This document shows, piece after piece, positions 12,179-25,315 of a stretch of DNA of 64,000 nt. The DNA is taken from NCBI GenBank assembly GCA_003254885.1, contig QANT01005673.1:55205-119204 (forward strand), in the 5' to 3' direction. The translations under genes and the position numbers were made by a program. Position 1 is the first letter of the stretch. Each line of letters opens with the position of its first letter. The notes under the pieces were generated by a model, which searched no databases, had not been told where the DNA came from, and worked only from the letters and a program-made list of their open reading frames with translations. Source of the DNA: Purshia tridentata. Lineage: Eukaryota; Streptophyta; Magnoliopsida; Rosales; Rosaceae.

Positions 12179-15100
12179 ATGTCGGCTCCATTGACGCCTT
12201 CGAAGAGGCCACACGATGATGAGGAGCTCACAGAGCCAAATGGGAAAGGGAAGCTGCAAAAGTCGTCTGAAAATCAACCTCCTAAACTTTCTTCCGGCGA
12301 CGCTGTTTTCCGGGTACTTTGCCCCGACTCCAAAATCGGTAGTTTCACTGGTGAAGGTGGCTCTTCTCTCACATCAAATATTTTCCAAGAAACTGTTGTA
12401 AATGTCAGAGTTGAAGAAACCGTCCCGGGATGCGATGAAAGAGTTGTTATCATTGGTGGTTCTGATAGAGAGAATGAGAATGAGAATGAAGTTGAAGACG
12501 CAAATGTGGATGAAAAGCATGATGATGATACTAAGGAGCCAAGAGAAAATGATGAAACTAAGGAGTCTGTACCCATTGAAGCTTCGAAATTCGAAAAAAT
12601 AACTCCGTCTTTGCAGAAGGCTCTACTACTTGTTTTTGAGAGAATGGTTGAAGGGGAAACAGAGACTGATGGTGGAGGGGATGAACAAAGTAGTAAAAAG
12701 TCTTTGACAATTGTTTTTAGGTTGCTGGTTCTTTCAACCCAAGTGGGATGCATTTTGGGAAAGGGGGGTAGTGTGATCAAACAAATGTCATCTGAAAGCG
12801 GGGCGCAAATTCGGATCCTTCCGAGAGATAAGCTTCCAGTATGTGCAACAGCTTCTGATGAACTAGTTCAGGTAACTGTGAACGACACTATATGCTGTTT
12901 ATAGTTGTATACTACCATCTATAACCATGAAAATAACTTATTTTCAGTCATGATATGAACAAGCGAGTTATTAGTTCTTATTTAATGAGTTTTCTGCCAT
13001 TGGAGTTTTAGTATAATCAGTAGCGTTTGTCAAAATTCTTAAGTAATGAAACGTTTCTGATGGGATATTTAAGCATTGAGGTGTCATTATTTTTCTGGCA
13101 ATGTGACAACTATAAAAAAAATAATCATAAGTGCTGTCTTGCGTCTTGGCAATGAGTGCACATCACAGTTCTATATCCCATGATTCATTAATTCTGCTGC
13201 AGATTACAGGGGAAGTTGATGCAGTTAGGAAAGCTCTTGAATCTGTTTCTCAGCAGCTTTTAGAGAATATACCTCGCGATAGTGACTCGTCCCTTGCCAA
13301 CTCCTCAGGGCCATCATCTCACTCAATTGGTCAACCTCTTACTAGACCAGAAGTATATCCGCCGCCCAACCGTTCCCAAGGAGAACCTTACAGTGATCAG
13401 CCTGATGATGTTGCCGATCCTCATTCTGCTGCTCATCCACTAATCCCCAAATTTCATGGAAGTGGCATCCCTGGTAGGATGAAACCTTCACAGGAAGTCC
13501 TAGCTTTCCGCATATTGTGCCATGAAGAGAGAGTAGGAGGTGTAATTGGAAAGGGTGGAACCATAATAAAGACACTTAAGAAAGAGACAGGCTGTGAAAT
13601 CAAAGTTATGGATGCCGTGCCTGAATCAGAGGACCGCGTTATTGTTGTATCTGGTCCTGCGGTATGGTTTTTACCTTTTTTTTTCTTTGGATATATGAAG
13701 TGTTTGTACGCATAGACATAAAGACACTGTCATACACATGCATTCACACAAACAGAAGATATACTGTTAATAAAAGTGAACTTTTGCAGCACCCAGATGA
13801 TAGGATATCAGCTGTGCAAGATGCCGTTCTGCGTGTGCAGAGTAGGATAGCCAGGGCTGCACCAAATAGCAAGGAACAATCCATGATAGCGAGGCTTCTT
13901 GTTTCCTCCAATCAAATTGGTTGTCTCATTGGCAAGGGTGGTGGCATCATAGCTGAAATGAGAAAGTTCTCTCGAGCGAATATCCATATATTAAAGAAGG
14001 ATCAAAATCTAAAATGCGCTTCAGTTGATGATGAAGTTGTTCAGGTGTGTTTTCCATAGTGCATGTATGGTATCATTATTTGAAGTTACTGCTTTCCTTT
14101 TCTGGGTTTAGTTATGGCAAAGTATATGTGGACTTTTGCATGTTGCTATTAATATGCCAGTTGGCATGTTACCTCTGCTTGCATTTCATTGCCCCTAGTT
14201 TTGTCATATTTAACAATCTTAGCCTTTTTACTACTCACTGTGCTTGTTGCTATCCTGTTCCTTTCATGACAGATAAATGGAGAATTTGAAGCTGTTAAAG
14301 ATGCTCTTCTGCAGATCACCACTAGGTTGCGGCTTCATTTCTTTGGCGATGGATTTCCTTCTATAAATTATGCAAATCCTGCATTTTTGGATCAACCCCC
14401 ATTTCAATCATTTTTTAGGAGAGATTTCTCGCCTCCGGGAATGCATTCTAATTTAGGCCCATCATTTCACAAGTTTGATGCTGTTGGTGGCCTGCCTCCA
14501 CATGGTGGTTTTTATCCCCATGATGATCGTGCTCCTTTTATGCACAATAGTCATAGGTTAGGTGGCCCCCTGCATTTGTCCGAAAGAAGACCTTGGGATC
14601 CTCAGGTATTTAGTTTCTATGGCACTTTTGCTACTAGTTTTGCTTTAAAAGTTGTTTTTTTTCCTTACATAATTCTATTTGAACTTTTGTTGGGATTTTT
14701 CTGTTTTTCACTTCAAATTTTTGTATCATATGATCATTACTTTAAAAACTATATTATTTTGTTCACTTTTTCTTGCTATTTTAATTTTTGAGAAATTTGT
14801 GGTTACAATTCCAAAGAGAGAAAAGGAAAGGACAATTGATATGAGTTACTGATTTACTTTTGTATCCTAAACTGGTCACAGGGACACATTGAGGGTGGTG
14901 GTCCAATAGGCTTGCCGAATTTTGCTGGCGCTCCCCAAAGAAGAAGTACACGATTTGGAGGAAGCCAGCCAGCTATAATTACCAGCACCACTGTTGAAGT
15001 TGTTGTTCCTAGTTCCCTTGTTCCTATAATAAACGGAGAAGATGGTGAATGCTTGAAACAAATTCGTCAGGTACATTCCTTGATATGACCAAGATTGGCA

Positions 15101-15939
15101 TAAAAGAATAAATAACATATATTAAATCTAGGGTTATGGGATACTTGGAAATAAAATGAAATACATGAGCGCACTTTACTCTTTCTGTTAGAAAGAAATT
15201 AATGACTAAGAATTCTGCTCAGCTAAGCTTTATTCCTACCTGATTGAGGTTGGCTCATAATTTTCCTTCACCATTACTCCTAATTCCATTAAAAATAGGT
15301 CACCATTTTGTTTTTAATGCAGTTACATCATGTTAGTGGAGGAATGTTATGTTCATAGTCCACTTCTATCTAATCTATAATTGTCAGGAAGACATTAGTT
15401 GCCAGGATTGAGTACAATAGGGTGGCAGAGAATCAATAGAGAAATAAGTGAGGTGACACTGAGATAAAAAGAGGCACAAGAGAGAAAGAGAGGTGGTTGG
15501 GGGGGGGGTGGGGGGCAGGCGGCGGTGAGAGAGGAGGGGGGAGGATAGGCTTTATTTCAAATATCATAATGAAGTCTATTTATACAATAGACCATCCAAG
15601 CCCAAAATTGACAGTTGGGTTCTTTTCTTGGTTTTGATTGCGTGATATATTTCAATTTCAGAATTTTGTTGGAAGTGTATGCATGGATACATACATATAT
15701 TTTTATTATATTTGATGTTTCTACAATATTGTTTTAGTAAAAACATGCTTTGATGCATAGCATTAGCACTTCTAACATGACCAACAATGTTCCAGATTTC
15801 TGATGCTAAAGTAACCATTACTGAGCCTAAGCCTGGAGCAATGGAAACTGTGATTATAATATCTGGAACACCTGAACAAACTCATGCTGCGCAGAGTCTT
15901 ATTCAAGCATTTGTGATGAGTGAGGCTGACTCTTCTTGA
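12179..15939 (+). CDS. KH domain-containing RNA-binding protein (five KH domains)
   Basis: There are six exons: 12179-12871, 13203-13661, 13790-14044, 14273-14605, 14882-15070 and 15796-15939. Every intron is GT-AG in phase 0, giving 690 aa. KH1 (about residues 40-95) and KH5 (about 590-680) have degenerate GxxG loops (GEGG, GEDG). KH2 (ILGKGG), KH3 (VIGKGG) and KH4 (LIGKGG) have canonical loops and should bind single-stranded RNA. An acidic linker rich in Glu and Asp separates KH1 and KH2. A Pro/Gly/His-rich segment precedes KH5. This resembles the plant HEN4/RCF3 poly(C)-binding group, nuclear factors in pre-mRNA processing; the exact orthologue is uncertain. The ATG at 12179 is chosen over the in-frame ATG at 12146 because MSAPLTPSKRP looks like the conserved start. 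A 3' UTR intron is likely (see findings). It converges on the AAP6-like gene. Confidence 0.92.
15478..15547 (+). other. G-rich tract in intron 5 of the KH gene
   Basis: An almost pure G/A stretch contains a run of ten consecutive G, then a run of six G, then GGCGG clusters, surrounded by AT-rich intron. At least four G-runs lie close together on the transcribed sense strand, which meets the usual sequence pattern for an RNA or DNA G-quadruplex. Confidence 0.6.
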
Positions 15940-16815
15940 TTTGGGGTAAGATTTTTGTTGCTTCATTTGGCCATTATAAGTGGGCATATACATATGCTTA
16001 ATAGCACATTATAGAGAACTGAGTATATACAAATTCTCTGTGGCCCAATAGTTGAAATATGTTTTTGTTACTCTTATTAGTTCTCTCGTGCTCTCTCTAA
16101 GTTTCATTAAAAAACATTGTATGTGGTTCTTAATATGTGCTATTTGAACTTGTCTTTACCTCAGTTGAAGATTTTGAAGATTGAGATCCCCCAGAATTTT
16201 AGTGTTGCAGTTCTGCGAGTACTGTGAGATTCATATGAAATTAACTAGGAAAATATCTCTTAGTAAGTTTATTAGTCCATGCATGATAGATGAATAGATT
16301 GCCTTTTCATTCTCAATATATGTGAGGGATCCTTTTTGGTGATTGCCTTCCATATATCAATATTGGATTGTGAGATTGTAGTAAAAACTGCGGGGAAGTT
16401 CTAGTATTGCATTCTCATCTGTCATGTACCTGCGCATGTGTTAAAATTTTATATAATGTCTGATAACCTCACCATGTTACAATATTTAGATAAATTCAGT
16501 CTGACCTCTCTCTCTCTCTCTCCTCCACCCCCCAAAAAAGAAGAAAAAAGCATCACAACTTTGTCTTACTTATGTGTATGTGTGTGTATAAAGAAGCATG
16601 CCTTACCATTTATTTCCCAGTACTTGCTCAACTTTCCCTTTGCAATAGGAATCTAATGAAAATTTTTTAGCACAAAATAAAAGAAAATGATAAGTAAGGC
16701 CATTCACCATATCTTCCATACAGATCCAATTGCAAAATAAACTATAACAGGAAGGCGTTAATCAATTTCAGATTTTTAGCCTAGCAAAATGGAGGTTATA
16801 AATTCTATGTTTCAG

Positions 16816-17782
16816 GCTGCATCCACAGCTGGGGAGGAAAAGAAATCAAGTATCAGAGACAGCATACAAGCCTGAAATTATGTAATTCTGGTTGAGCCAT
16901 TTACTTCAAAACACTGTAACCAGATCCGAAATTGTAAATGGCCATTGCCACAGAGTAAATAACTAAACTCATCTAAGCACTTGACTGGTAGTAGGAACAT
17001 TAGCACTTAAGGATAAATTAAATTTTGCGTCAATTACTTTAACGGAATTCTCATGTGATGCTTGCATGCAAGCTTATAATGCAAGTTTTGTGTTTAGAGC
17101 TCAATAACAATCTCCATTACGTACCGTTGTGATTTATGAATTTTGGTGCAATGAACTAGGGGCTAAAGTGTAAAATGACCCATACTACAAGGCTTAAAGT
17201 AAGCATGTGAACAAAGACAAAACCATGCGGGTATCACCTCTATCGTTCTTTGTCCTACACAAAAAATTCCTACATGGGTGTTATTTACGTCTCTTTTAAC
17301 AATATATGTCTCACATTCTAGTCACTTGACTATATATTTTAAAAGGATATTGCATACGCGAGTTTCTCACCATAAACACACAGAGGTTCCCTCAACATTT
17401 TTTAACATCACATAATATTACTTCTCTCATACACCAGCTTAAGTTCTCTTTTTTCATTGTTGTTTTTCAGCTCTGATATCTTAGTTTAATCAGGGTTTTG
17501 TTGATTTGGGTTTTTGTTACTTGTACAATTAAAAGCTGTGGGAGGCACATGGTAGTGGTTCTAGTCTAGAAGTGAGGGAACCAGGACTGTTAGATAGTTC
17601 CTTTTCTTTTTTGTTTTTGATAAATACATAATTGTAACCTTGACCCAGTTTGATAGCTTCAAACTTTAGGAGGTATTTATAATTAAAATACAGACCTTTA
17701 TGAATAAGGTTTTACTGGAAAGAACTAATCACACACTACTGATCAAACCCTATATAACATGTAGAATAGTAAACAGGGATTA
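16816..17782. other. convergent spacer between the KH and AAP6-like genes
   Basis: The two genes are tail-to-tail and this region must hold both 3' ends. No additional open frame of interest is seen. Confidence 0.5.
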
Positions 17783-20700
17783 TTATTGCTCAGTTTTAAA
17801 GGGCTTGTATTTCTTGACATCTGTTGCGAGACCTTGAATTGATGCAGCAGCTGAAACAAGGGATATTACCAAGCAGACAAAGCTCAAAATCTTCATCCAA
17901 GTCCAAGTGAAAGAAAACCTCTTCATCTTTGTATTGGAAATGTACATCTCTATTGGGAAGAAGACTGTCAGTGGCCAGAATGAGGCAGCTCCAAGCAAAC
18001 CCAAGAAGTCATTGAAGAATGGAAACAACATGGCAAGGATTGCTGTCATCACAACATATGCAGTCCTCCACACCAATCTGAAGGGGTTGACATAATATGG
18101 TCCACAAAAGGGTATGCTAATAGCATGCTCACTTGTTATGAACTTGCTTTCAGGCCAGCGTTTGGAGCAACTGCTCTCAACAAACCCAAATATGGGCTGG
18201 CAAAATACCTGCATAAGTTCATCATGCAATGCTTGTATTAGTTTATAAAGTTGACAATGAAGGCATAATAGCGGTTAACAGGATAACGGCTTACCTGGTA
18301 GGCGCCGACCAGGTGGACGGCGATGCAAATGTTGGCGAGGTCAACTAACCAAAAGGGTTCGTAGAATCCGAACCCAGTGAGGAAATTTCCGGGAGCATTG
18401 TTCCCGAATGCTGCGTAACCAACGCAACCACACAGGACGTAGAACACGGTGGTGGTTGCGATCCCAACACTAGTTGCTCTCTTCATCGCTTTGTTCTCTG
18501 CTGGAGGTGATTTTAGTGTGTCCTGCAATTGTTGGTCATATTTTATTAGTCTCAATTATCATAATTAATGTAACAAGTACATTTTAATTACCATTTTTGT
18601 CAACGACCAACCCAAATTACAATACAAAAAGAAAATTTGTTCGATTGTTATTTTTTTCTGGTACAGAATCCATATCCAACTTTAAGAAGATAAAGGTACA
18701 ACTTTGAGGATGTGACGAATCGTAAATCATAGCGGTGACTATCACAGTATCACCCATCAAGAGTTCTATAATGAGAAGAAAAAGGATGGAGGACATGAAA
18801 AGTAGAAAGAATTTCACTTCTTTTTTAAAAAAGTCCAAACTTCTTCAGTGGCCCAAATTTGGCCTTTGTGGTCCACCTTTGATTGATGGACCTGATGGTC
18901 CACTGGGAATCTTTCCAATAGTGCTGTACGGTAAAGTATTTTAAAAAAACCTAGTGTGACACCGCACCACTTAGGATTTTTAAAGGATATATATTCTCTT
19001 TCAAAATCTAAACCATATGGGTCTTACACTTACTAAGTGTGTGCAGTGTACAATCTGTTAAGATTAGAAAGAAAGTGGAATGCATTAGGTGCGAGTAAAT
19101 TGGTTGAAGTGAAAAATGTGAAATTACCACATTATCCTTACATTTTAATCTATAATTACTGTGATTAAAGTAATTAGTGAGCATGAAAAATGTAGAATGA
19201 AAATATTTGTACTGACCATGTTATTTAGTGAGCAAATTTGATGAATAAATTTAATCATTCTAGCATTATTATTTTTTAATTGTCTTTATATTTCAGAGTA
19301 GAATACCGATCAACTTTTATTGGGCCCATATCATGACCTGTATAAGAACATGGGCCACATAATATAGACATCTTTTCTGTAACTTCAGGACCAAATCATC
19401 AAATTGACAACTTGCTCACTCACTATCACTTAATAATAAGACAGACCCACAATATAAGGAACCATGCAGAAAGCTAGCCACCCCATGCTTAGAAATTTCA
19501 ATTCATGCTCCCTCTTACACTCATACGTTTTTACAGAGTACAGACCTATTCTCTTATCAAATATGATCATAGATTAAGTTGATTCTTGACAAAATGTGAT
19601 TATATTGATTAAGTTCATTTTTAACTAAATATGACCAAGATACACATGTTATCTCATCGGACATGACCATTGAGTAGATGTACAATAACTATTTTTTTAT
19701 GTCATCTAGTAAAAGAATATTACCACTTACTTATATGAGTAAAATTTATTAAAATAATATGATAATTCATTAATGCGTTTAGTAGACGAGGGTAGATATG
19801 CTTTTCTTAATTAAATTCTCACCATCATCATAATATTATAGGAACTAATCTTTGAAGTGCAATAATTTGTGGGTTACGCGACACCTGGAAAACACCATTG
19901 CTTAGAAAAACCAGGAAGCTATGCCATGCCGATATATTGAATCAGGCACGCATTTCAAGTACTTTCAGGTATGCATGGAGCCAAAACATTATGTCTACAT
20001 TTTTTTGGCCAAGACAAAATAATAAATCATGCTGCATGTGAACACCACCCTACCTAGCTCGACAGATAACCTCTACATGATTGATTCTGTAAGGGAAAAA
20101 TTATTGTGTGGGCTGACGTAGTACAACGAATTCTCAAATTATAATACATGATTAATTATGATAAAATTTTATAATTTAAAGGCTTATTATATATAGGTTA
20201 GAATTAAAAGGTAATTGGGTACTTGCCTGTATCTCCACAAGCACAGTAGAATAAGCATAAGCAAATGCAATGTCTCCGATGGCTTGGAATGTCCTCCAAA
20301 CTTTCTCTGAGGCTGACACATCCACTCCTACTGTGACTCCAGTTAAGGATGTCCTTCCAGCTGGTCCCTCTTCATTTTCCATACAATATATTCTATTAGC
20401 CACAAATTATTGAAACCAGACAAAGTCCGGTCGGTATATATAAATAGGATAATATTCGATCTCTAATTATATATATTGACAGATTTTGTGAATTATTTAG
20501 ATCGATCATTCAGGGGTTCATATTTACTGTAGTCTGACAACATAAAGAATCTTATGATATCCATCAGTTTATGTAGATATGGAAAAATATTCTAATAAGT
20601 TGTAAGATAACTTGATATATAATATATATAGTATAATTAAATTAATAATTTAACAATATAACATATCATATATATATATAAAATAAGATAGCATTATTAA

Positions 20701-22108
20701 TTATATAATATAGAATATATCAAAAAATTATTACCTACAACTTTTGCAACAGAGAGGCCGAGGCCTATGGAAGAATAGGCAAAGGACATGACGGCTGCGA
20801 GTATAGAGAGCCATGAGAGCTTATGAAAGTTTGGTATCTGGCTGAGTAAGATCTGGATGCAAGCAAAGATGATCATGAAGGGGTTGTTTGATGTGTGACA
20901 CTTCACATGATGACCATGCTTATGAAAACAATTCGACCTCTTCACCGCCCTGAAACATATATATATATATATATATATATAAATATTATAAAACTTTGAA
21001 ATTTAAAGAAATTAAAATTAGAATATTCAATATATTACGTTAATATATATATATCTGATGCAAAATAATAAAACAAGAATTTAAATCGTCAGTCCAACAA
21101 TATATTACGCAAGCGCAACCCAATATTTTTGGCAAAGATGAGAGAGATTTATAGCGACTTAGATAGTATGATAGGTCAAAAAGAAGCTATAGCTAGTCAA
21201 GTTGAATATACTTACACCATGCTGATGGAGGCAGTAATTGTGTAACCGATGGTAACCCCTATGAGGTTACCATACTGAGCCAACCCACATAGCTGCACTT
21301 TTCTGCCTCCTGAAGAAACCCAAAAACTCAAAATGAATTACGTAACCATTCAATATCATCTGTGAGTAACTTTTCAGTTTTCACACCAACCCACCAATTT
21401 TCAAAAGGACAAATGAACAAAAAGTTATCTTCTAGGAACTATCACTTTGATAAAGGTCTAGCTGTAATTAATAGTTAGACAATGTTACAGACTTACAGGT
21501 TATATTAATTTGAATTCTGTTTACTAAGTAATGCATTTATTACTAAATTAACGATAAACACATCATTTGAGAGAGATAAATTTGTTAAGTAAATCTGAGT
21601 TACCTAGATTTGCTCTGACAACATCCATGTAGGTGTAGTTTCTTTTGCCGGTGACGGGGTCCGGGGACCTGTAACAGTCGGCGAGGAGAGTGGAGGTGAA
21701 GTAGGTGATGAAGGAGAAGGCCATGAGAACAGCAGGCCCTGCAACCCAACCCAACTGGGCTATGGCCCATGCCAGAGACAGCACCCCCGACCCAATCACT
21801 GCCGTTATGATATGTGCACTTGCAGTCAACCATGTCCCTTCAATTCGATCATTCAACCAACACGTACAAATATTATTATCAAAAAACCGAAACCAAAACC
21901 AAAATCATAAGTATATAATATATAATATCATGTTCATGTTCATGTTCTGTGAGGACTTGTTTAATTAATTAAGATGACTGAAAAATATATTCATACCAGT
22001 TCTTTTGGGTCGACCATCATCATCCAAGTTCTTGCGGAAATCACCATTTTCAATGGTTGCTGGGTTGTGCTCTATGTACATGCTAGTCTTCTGAAACTGG
22101 TCAGCCAT
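17783..22108 (-). CDS. AAP6: amino acid permease, AAP6-like
   Basis: There are seven exons on the minus strand: 22108-21997, 21837-21604, 21309-21216, 20949-20735, 20369-20227, 18522-18295 and 18208-17783. The phases close to give 483 aa, matching the roughly 480-aa AAP family length. The sequence is a polytopic Aa_trans (AAAP superfamily) proton-coupled amino acid importer with about eleven membrane segments. The N-terminal cytosolic tail precedes GTWLTASAHIITAVIGSGVL, and the C-terminal part contains ASFWPLTVFFPIEMYI. Segments such as LTGVTVGVDVSASEKVWRTF and AAFGNNAPGNFLTGFGFYEP look closer to AAP6/AAP8 than to AAP2/3 (family knowledge, from memory). Likely role: plasma-membrane uptake of neutral and acidic amino acids in vascular cells. 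Intron 5 (20226-18523, 1.7 kb) must start with GC to keep the frame. The exon 5 acceptor at 20370 was chosen because it alone keeps phase. Confidence 0.93.
20954..20982. repeat. TA microsatellite in AAP6-like intron 3
   Basis: An uninterrupted AT/TA run lies directly upstream of the exon 4 acceptor (20951-20950). Length variation here could affect that acceptor. Confidence 0.7.
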
Positions 22109-22250
22109 TTCTCTTTGTGTCTCTCTCTGAGTTTCTCAGATGGGTTTGGTTTTAGCTAGTTATAGCTAGGAGAGAAATGGTACTTGGAACACCTGAAGGG
22201 TTTGGTTTGGAACTTGTTGGGATATAGAGCGAAATGGGGTACTGAGAGGA

Positions 22251-22260
22251 GTATATATTT
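22251..22260 (-). promoter_or_regulatory. possible TATA box of the AAP6-like gene
   Basis: AAATATATAC on the minus strand lies about 145 bases upstream of the ATG at 22108, followed by a CT-rich leader. It is a plausible core promoter but rests on sequence alone. Confidence 0.4.
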
Positions 22261-22448
22261 GAATGAGTGAAAAGGAGAGGGGGGACATAAAAAAAGTTTG
22301 ATTGGGGGTAAATGGAGGGTGAGGACCAAAGTCAAAATGAAAGTCGTGTGTGTACCATGGGTGGTCAAAGTGGTGGGGCAGGGGAAATGAACCATTTTAT
22401 GAACTTGATAAATTGATAATACTTTAAAATAGTATCTACTCTCATTAA

Positions 22449-22640
22449 ATACACACTACAACAAATATGAACAATAGTCACCCCCTATTAGTTGCTCGGA
22501 AAGGAGTGGCAATTGAGTAATAGAGACTAATGTGCCTTGATTTTAATAAAAAATTATAGCTATTGTATAATAGGGACTAAAGTTCTCAACTGCCACCTCT
22601 TTCTGTGCAATTAATATGAGTGGCTATTATCCATGGTTTT
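22449..22640. mobile_element. possible CACTA-type transposon end remnant
   Basis: The string CACTACAACAAATATGAAC resembles the terminal motif of plant CACTA (CMC) elements and opens a tract unlike its flanks. I could not find a matching inverted end, so this is at best a broken terminus. Confidence 0.3.
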
Positions 22641-25117
22641 TGTTGACATTTATGGCATTTAGTTCACAAATGATGTTATAATAAATTTTTTTTTGAAATT
22701 AACTTCTGGATAAGTGTTCCAACTTCCAAGTATATTTGCAGAATTTTGAATGTTTCACTTAACAAATATAATTACTATAATTTAATAGGTAAGACACTGA
22801 AATATATATTAACGTATTTTTTTAACATATAAGAGCATCTCCAAAAGACTCTAGCAAAATCAAAAATATATATTAACGTATTTTTTTAACATATAAGATA
22901 TGAACATATATGAAACTTGTCTTCTACAAAAAAGAAGTGCAAAAAAAATAAAGAAAAAAATTTACAGCCATATATTTATCATGTGAACTTAGATTTTTAA
23001 TAATAAAAGTGAAAATTTTATAGTTGTAATTTTTTTCCACAACTTTTTCACTGAGAAAAGTTCACCTAACATATTCACAGAACAAATTGGCTGACTTTGT
23101 TGTCATCGTTTTAAAAATATAAAGAAAGGAAGAAAAAGGATACACTAGTAAGAGTTGAAGACTCAGCTAGGCTGGTTGGTTGGGATGGAATTATTGACAG
23201 GCCAGGTTGTGGTTGTGCACCATTGATGGTGTGGGAGGTTCTAGGCTTCTAGCTGGTCTTTTGGAACCCATGGGGTCCCCACCTTTTGTATTTGGTCCAT
23301 CCATTTGGAGAGTTTTAATGGCACCCACTGATTGTGGAGTTTGAAAGTTAATGACACATTTCTCTCTCTCTCACACTCAACACTCACACTCACAATCCCT
23401 TCTTTCTTTCTGCTGGGTCGGTCCCTCTGATTAAGGGACTTTTGGGTTGGTCTCAGAGAGTCCACCATTCTACATCATACTTTGAATACGTACCCCACGG
23501 AATGTTGGGCACATGTTTCTCTTTCTTTTCTGTGTTTGTATTGTATTTCATTGACCTCCATTGAATATTGTTATGATTATCAGATATGTAAAGGTCTGCG
23601 CCTGCCTATCGGTCCTCCTTTCTCTAAATATCAAAATCAATTATAAGCTTACCGAATTCAATCACTAACTTATGTCTGGATATTATCTACAGCTACATCA
23701 TTGATCATACTTGATTTGATACCAATTTAATTTGTAACTATATATAATAATAAGATATTACACTGGATATGTCAATAATAAATAGTATTTACTAACAATA
23801 TATTATGTTATCAAATCGCCGTATATACATATATCAAAGTACAAAATCATCCATTAATATAAACTAATTATCTAATAAAGAATAATTTTATCCTAATTAG
23901 GAACCTAAGTATCAAACTAGGCCAAGAGAATATTTCTAAATTAGTATCAAGTAACATATATCTATGTGAATGCTTGAAAAGGTAGAAATTTTTCTATTGA
24001 TTCCTTTTTCTTTTTCTTAGTTGGTTGGTCAAATGCATGTTAATTAATTAAATAATTGGAACCGTGTAGAAAGCGAGATTCCCAGTTCGATCTCATCAAT
24101 ACTTGGAATGAAAAAGTTAAAGAGAATGTGCATTTGTTCCATTGCCAGTGCATGAACATAGAATATATATGTACTATTTTAAGGAACTTCTCCTCCTGTT
24201 CTGGTAAACAAGTGCCATACGGAAGTTTCTAGTCACACATTTTGTTTTTATATATACTTGTTATGTCGTTTAAGTCTTCAGTTTAAGGCTTCTAGCTATA
24301 TATAATTATTGTTTTAATATCAGTTTTAGATAATTCAATCTTAAACCCGAAAACCTCATTATTTTGTATATAACCATACTTTTTCGGATGTAAACTAAAG
24401 TTTGAAATATATTTACGGTTTTTTGGTAAGTATGTATGGTTTTTCTTTTAAAGCAAACCAATATCATAGTCTTCATAGAGAGAAAATCAATGACTATTTC
24501 TACCCTTTACTTAAAAATATATATATTTTTAAAATATTGGTTTGCTTTAAAAAAAAAAACAATATATTATCCCCATACCTGACCAGTCTGACCACCCCAC
24601 CGCCTTCTCCTCCTCGCTTCCACCCACCCGTTACCCACCACCCTGACCAGTCTGCCCTCTCTCTCTCTCTCTCTCTCTCCTCGTTATTGGAACATCTGAA
24701 CTTGAAACGGCCTCTATATATATATCGATAAGTAAGCGCTATTTATGTTGCAGATATATGCAAGAGTGCACCGTCTCCATCAAATAAATAATGAAAGACA
24801 AACTGTATTGAAAACATCATGCGTACGTGAGATCTTGTTGGTGTTAACTTGGTGACATGCACACACACTTTGCATTCAGAGAAAGATGTATTATTGTATT
24901 ATGTTAGCTCAACAGTCTTGTCCCAACGCGACCAATACTGCCAAAGAGTAATAAATTTTACAACGTGTGTGTATATATATATATATTTATACATTTGTTG
25001 GAAAATGATAGCATTTGTTTTGTAAAGCTACTAATAGATCGACGTTACAATGTTGTAAACGTACTAGTTGTAATCGGATGATCTTGTGGATTGTATTCAC
25101 CCAATATTGTGATTTGG
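22641..25117. other. intergenic, no gene recognised
   Basis: AT-rich sequence with a CT microsatellite (24657-24680) in a pyrimidine-rich patch. The minus-strand open frame at 23241-23468 and the plus-strand frame at 24402-24731 show no family features. Confidence 0.5.
22799..22900 (+). repeat. 35-bp direct repeat, 64-bp spacing
   Basis: The same sequence (AAATATATATTAACG through AACATATAAGA) occurs at about 22799 and 22863, separated by a short unique stretch. It looks like a small recent tandem duplication in AT-rich intergenic DNA. Confidence 0.6.
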
Positions 25118-25315
25118 AAAGATTTTAATGCTACTACATATGGTAATTTTTTGGTTTTTAAAATTATTTAAAGACAATTAAAAGATAATATGAGTCAAAA
25201 TTTAAAAAATTAAAAGATTTTGATGCTACTACATATGGCATATTTTTTATAAACTTATGTGGGATATATTTAATTGCAAAAGATAATATAAGTCAAAATT
25301 TTAAAAATAACGTAA
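25118..25315 (+). repeat. two-copy tandem repeat of about 97 bp
   Basis: GATTTT(A/G)ATGCTACTACATATGG occurs at 25121 and 25216. AAAAGATAATAT(G/A)AGTCAAAA follows at 25180 and 25278. Order and spacing are kept, so this is a diverged tandem duplication. Confidence 0.6.

Noticed and set aside
12274-12780. 168-aa minus-strand open frame opposite KH exon 1
   Set aside because: A Ser-rich mirror of the Glu-rich coding strand; no domain.
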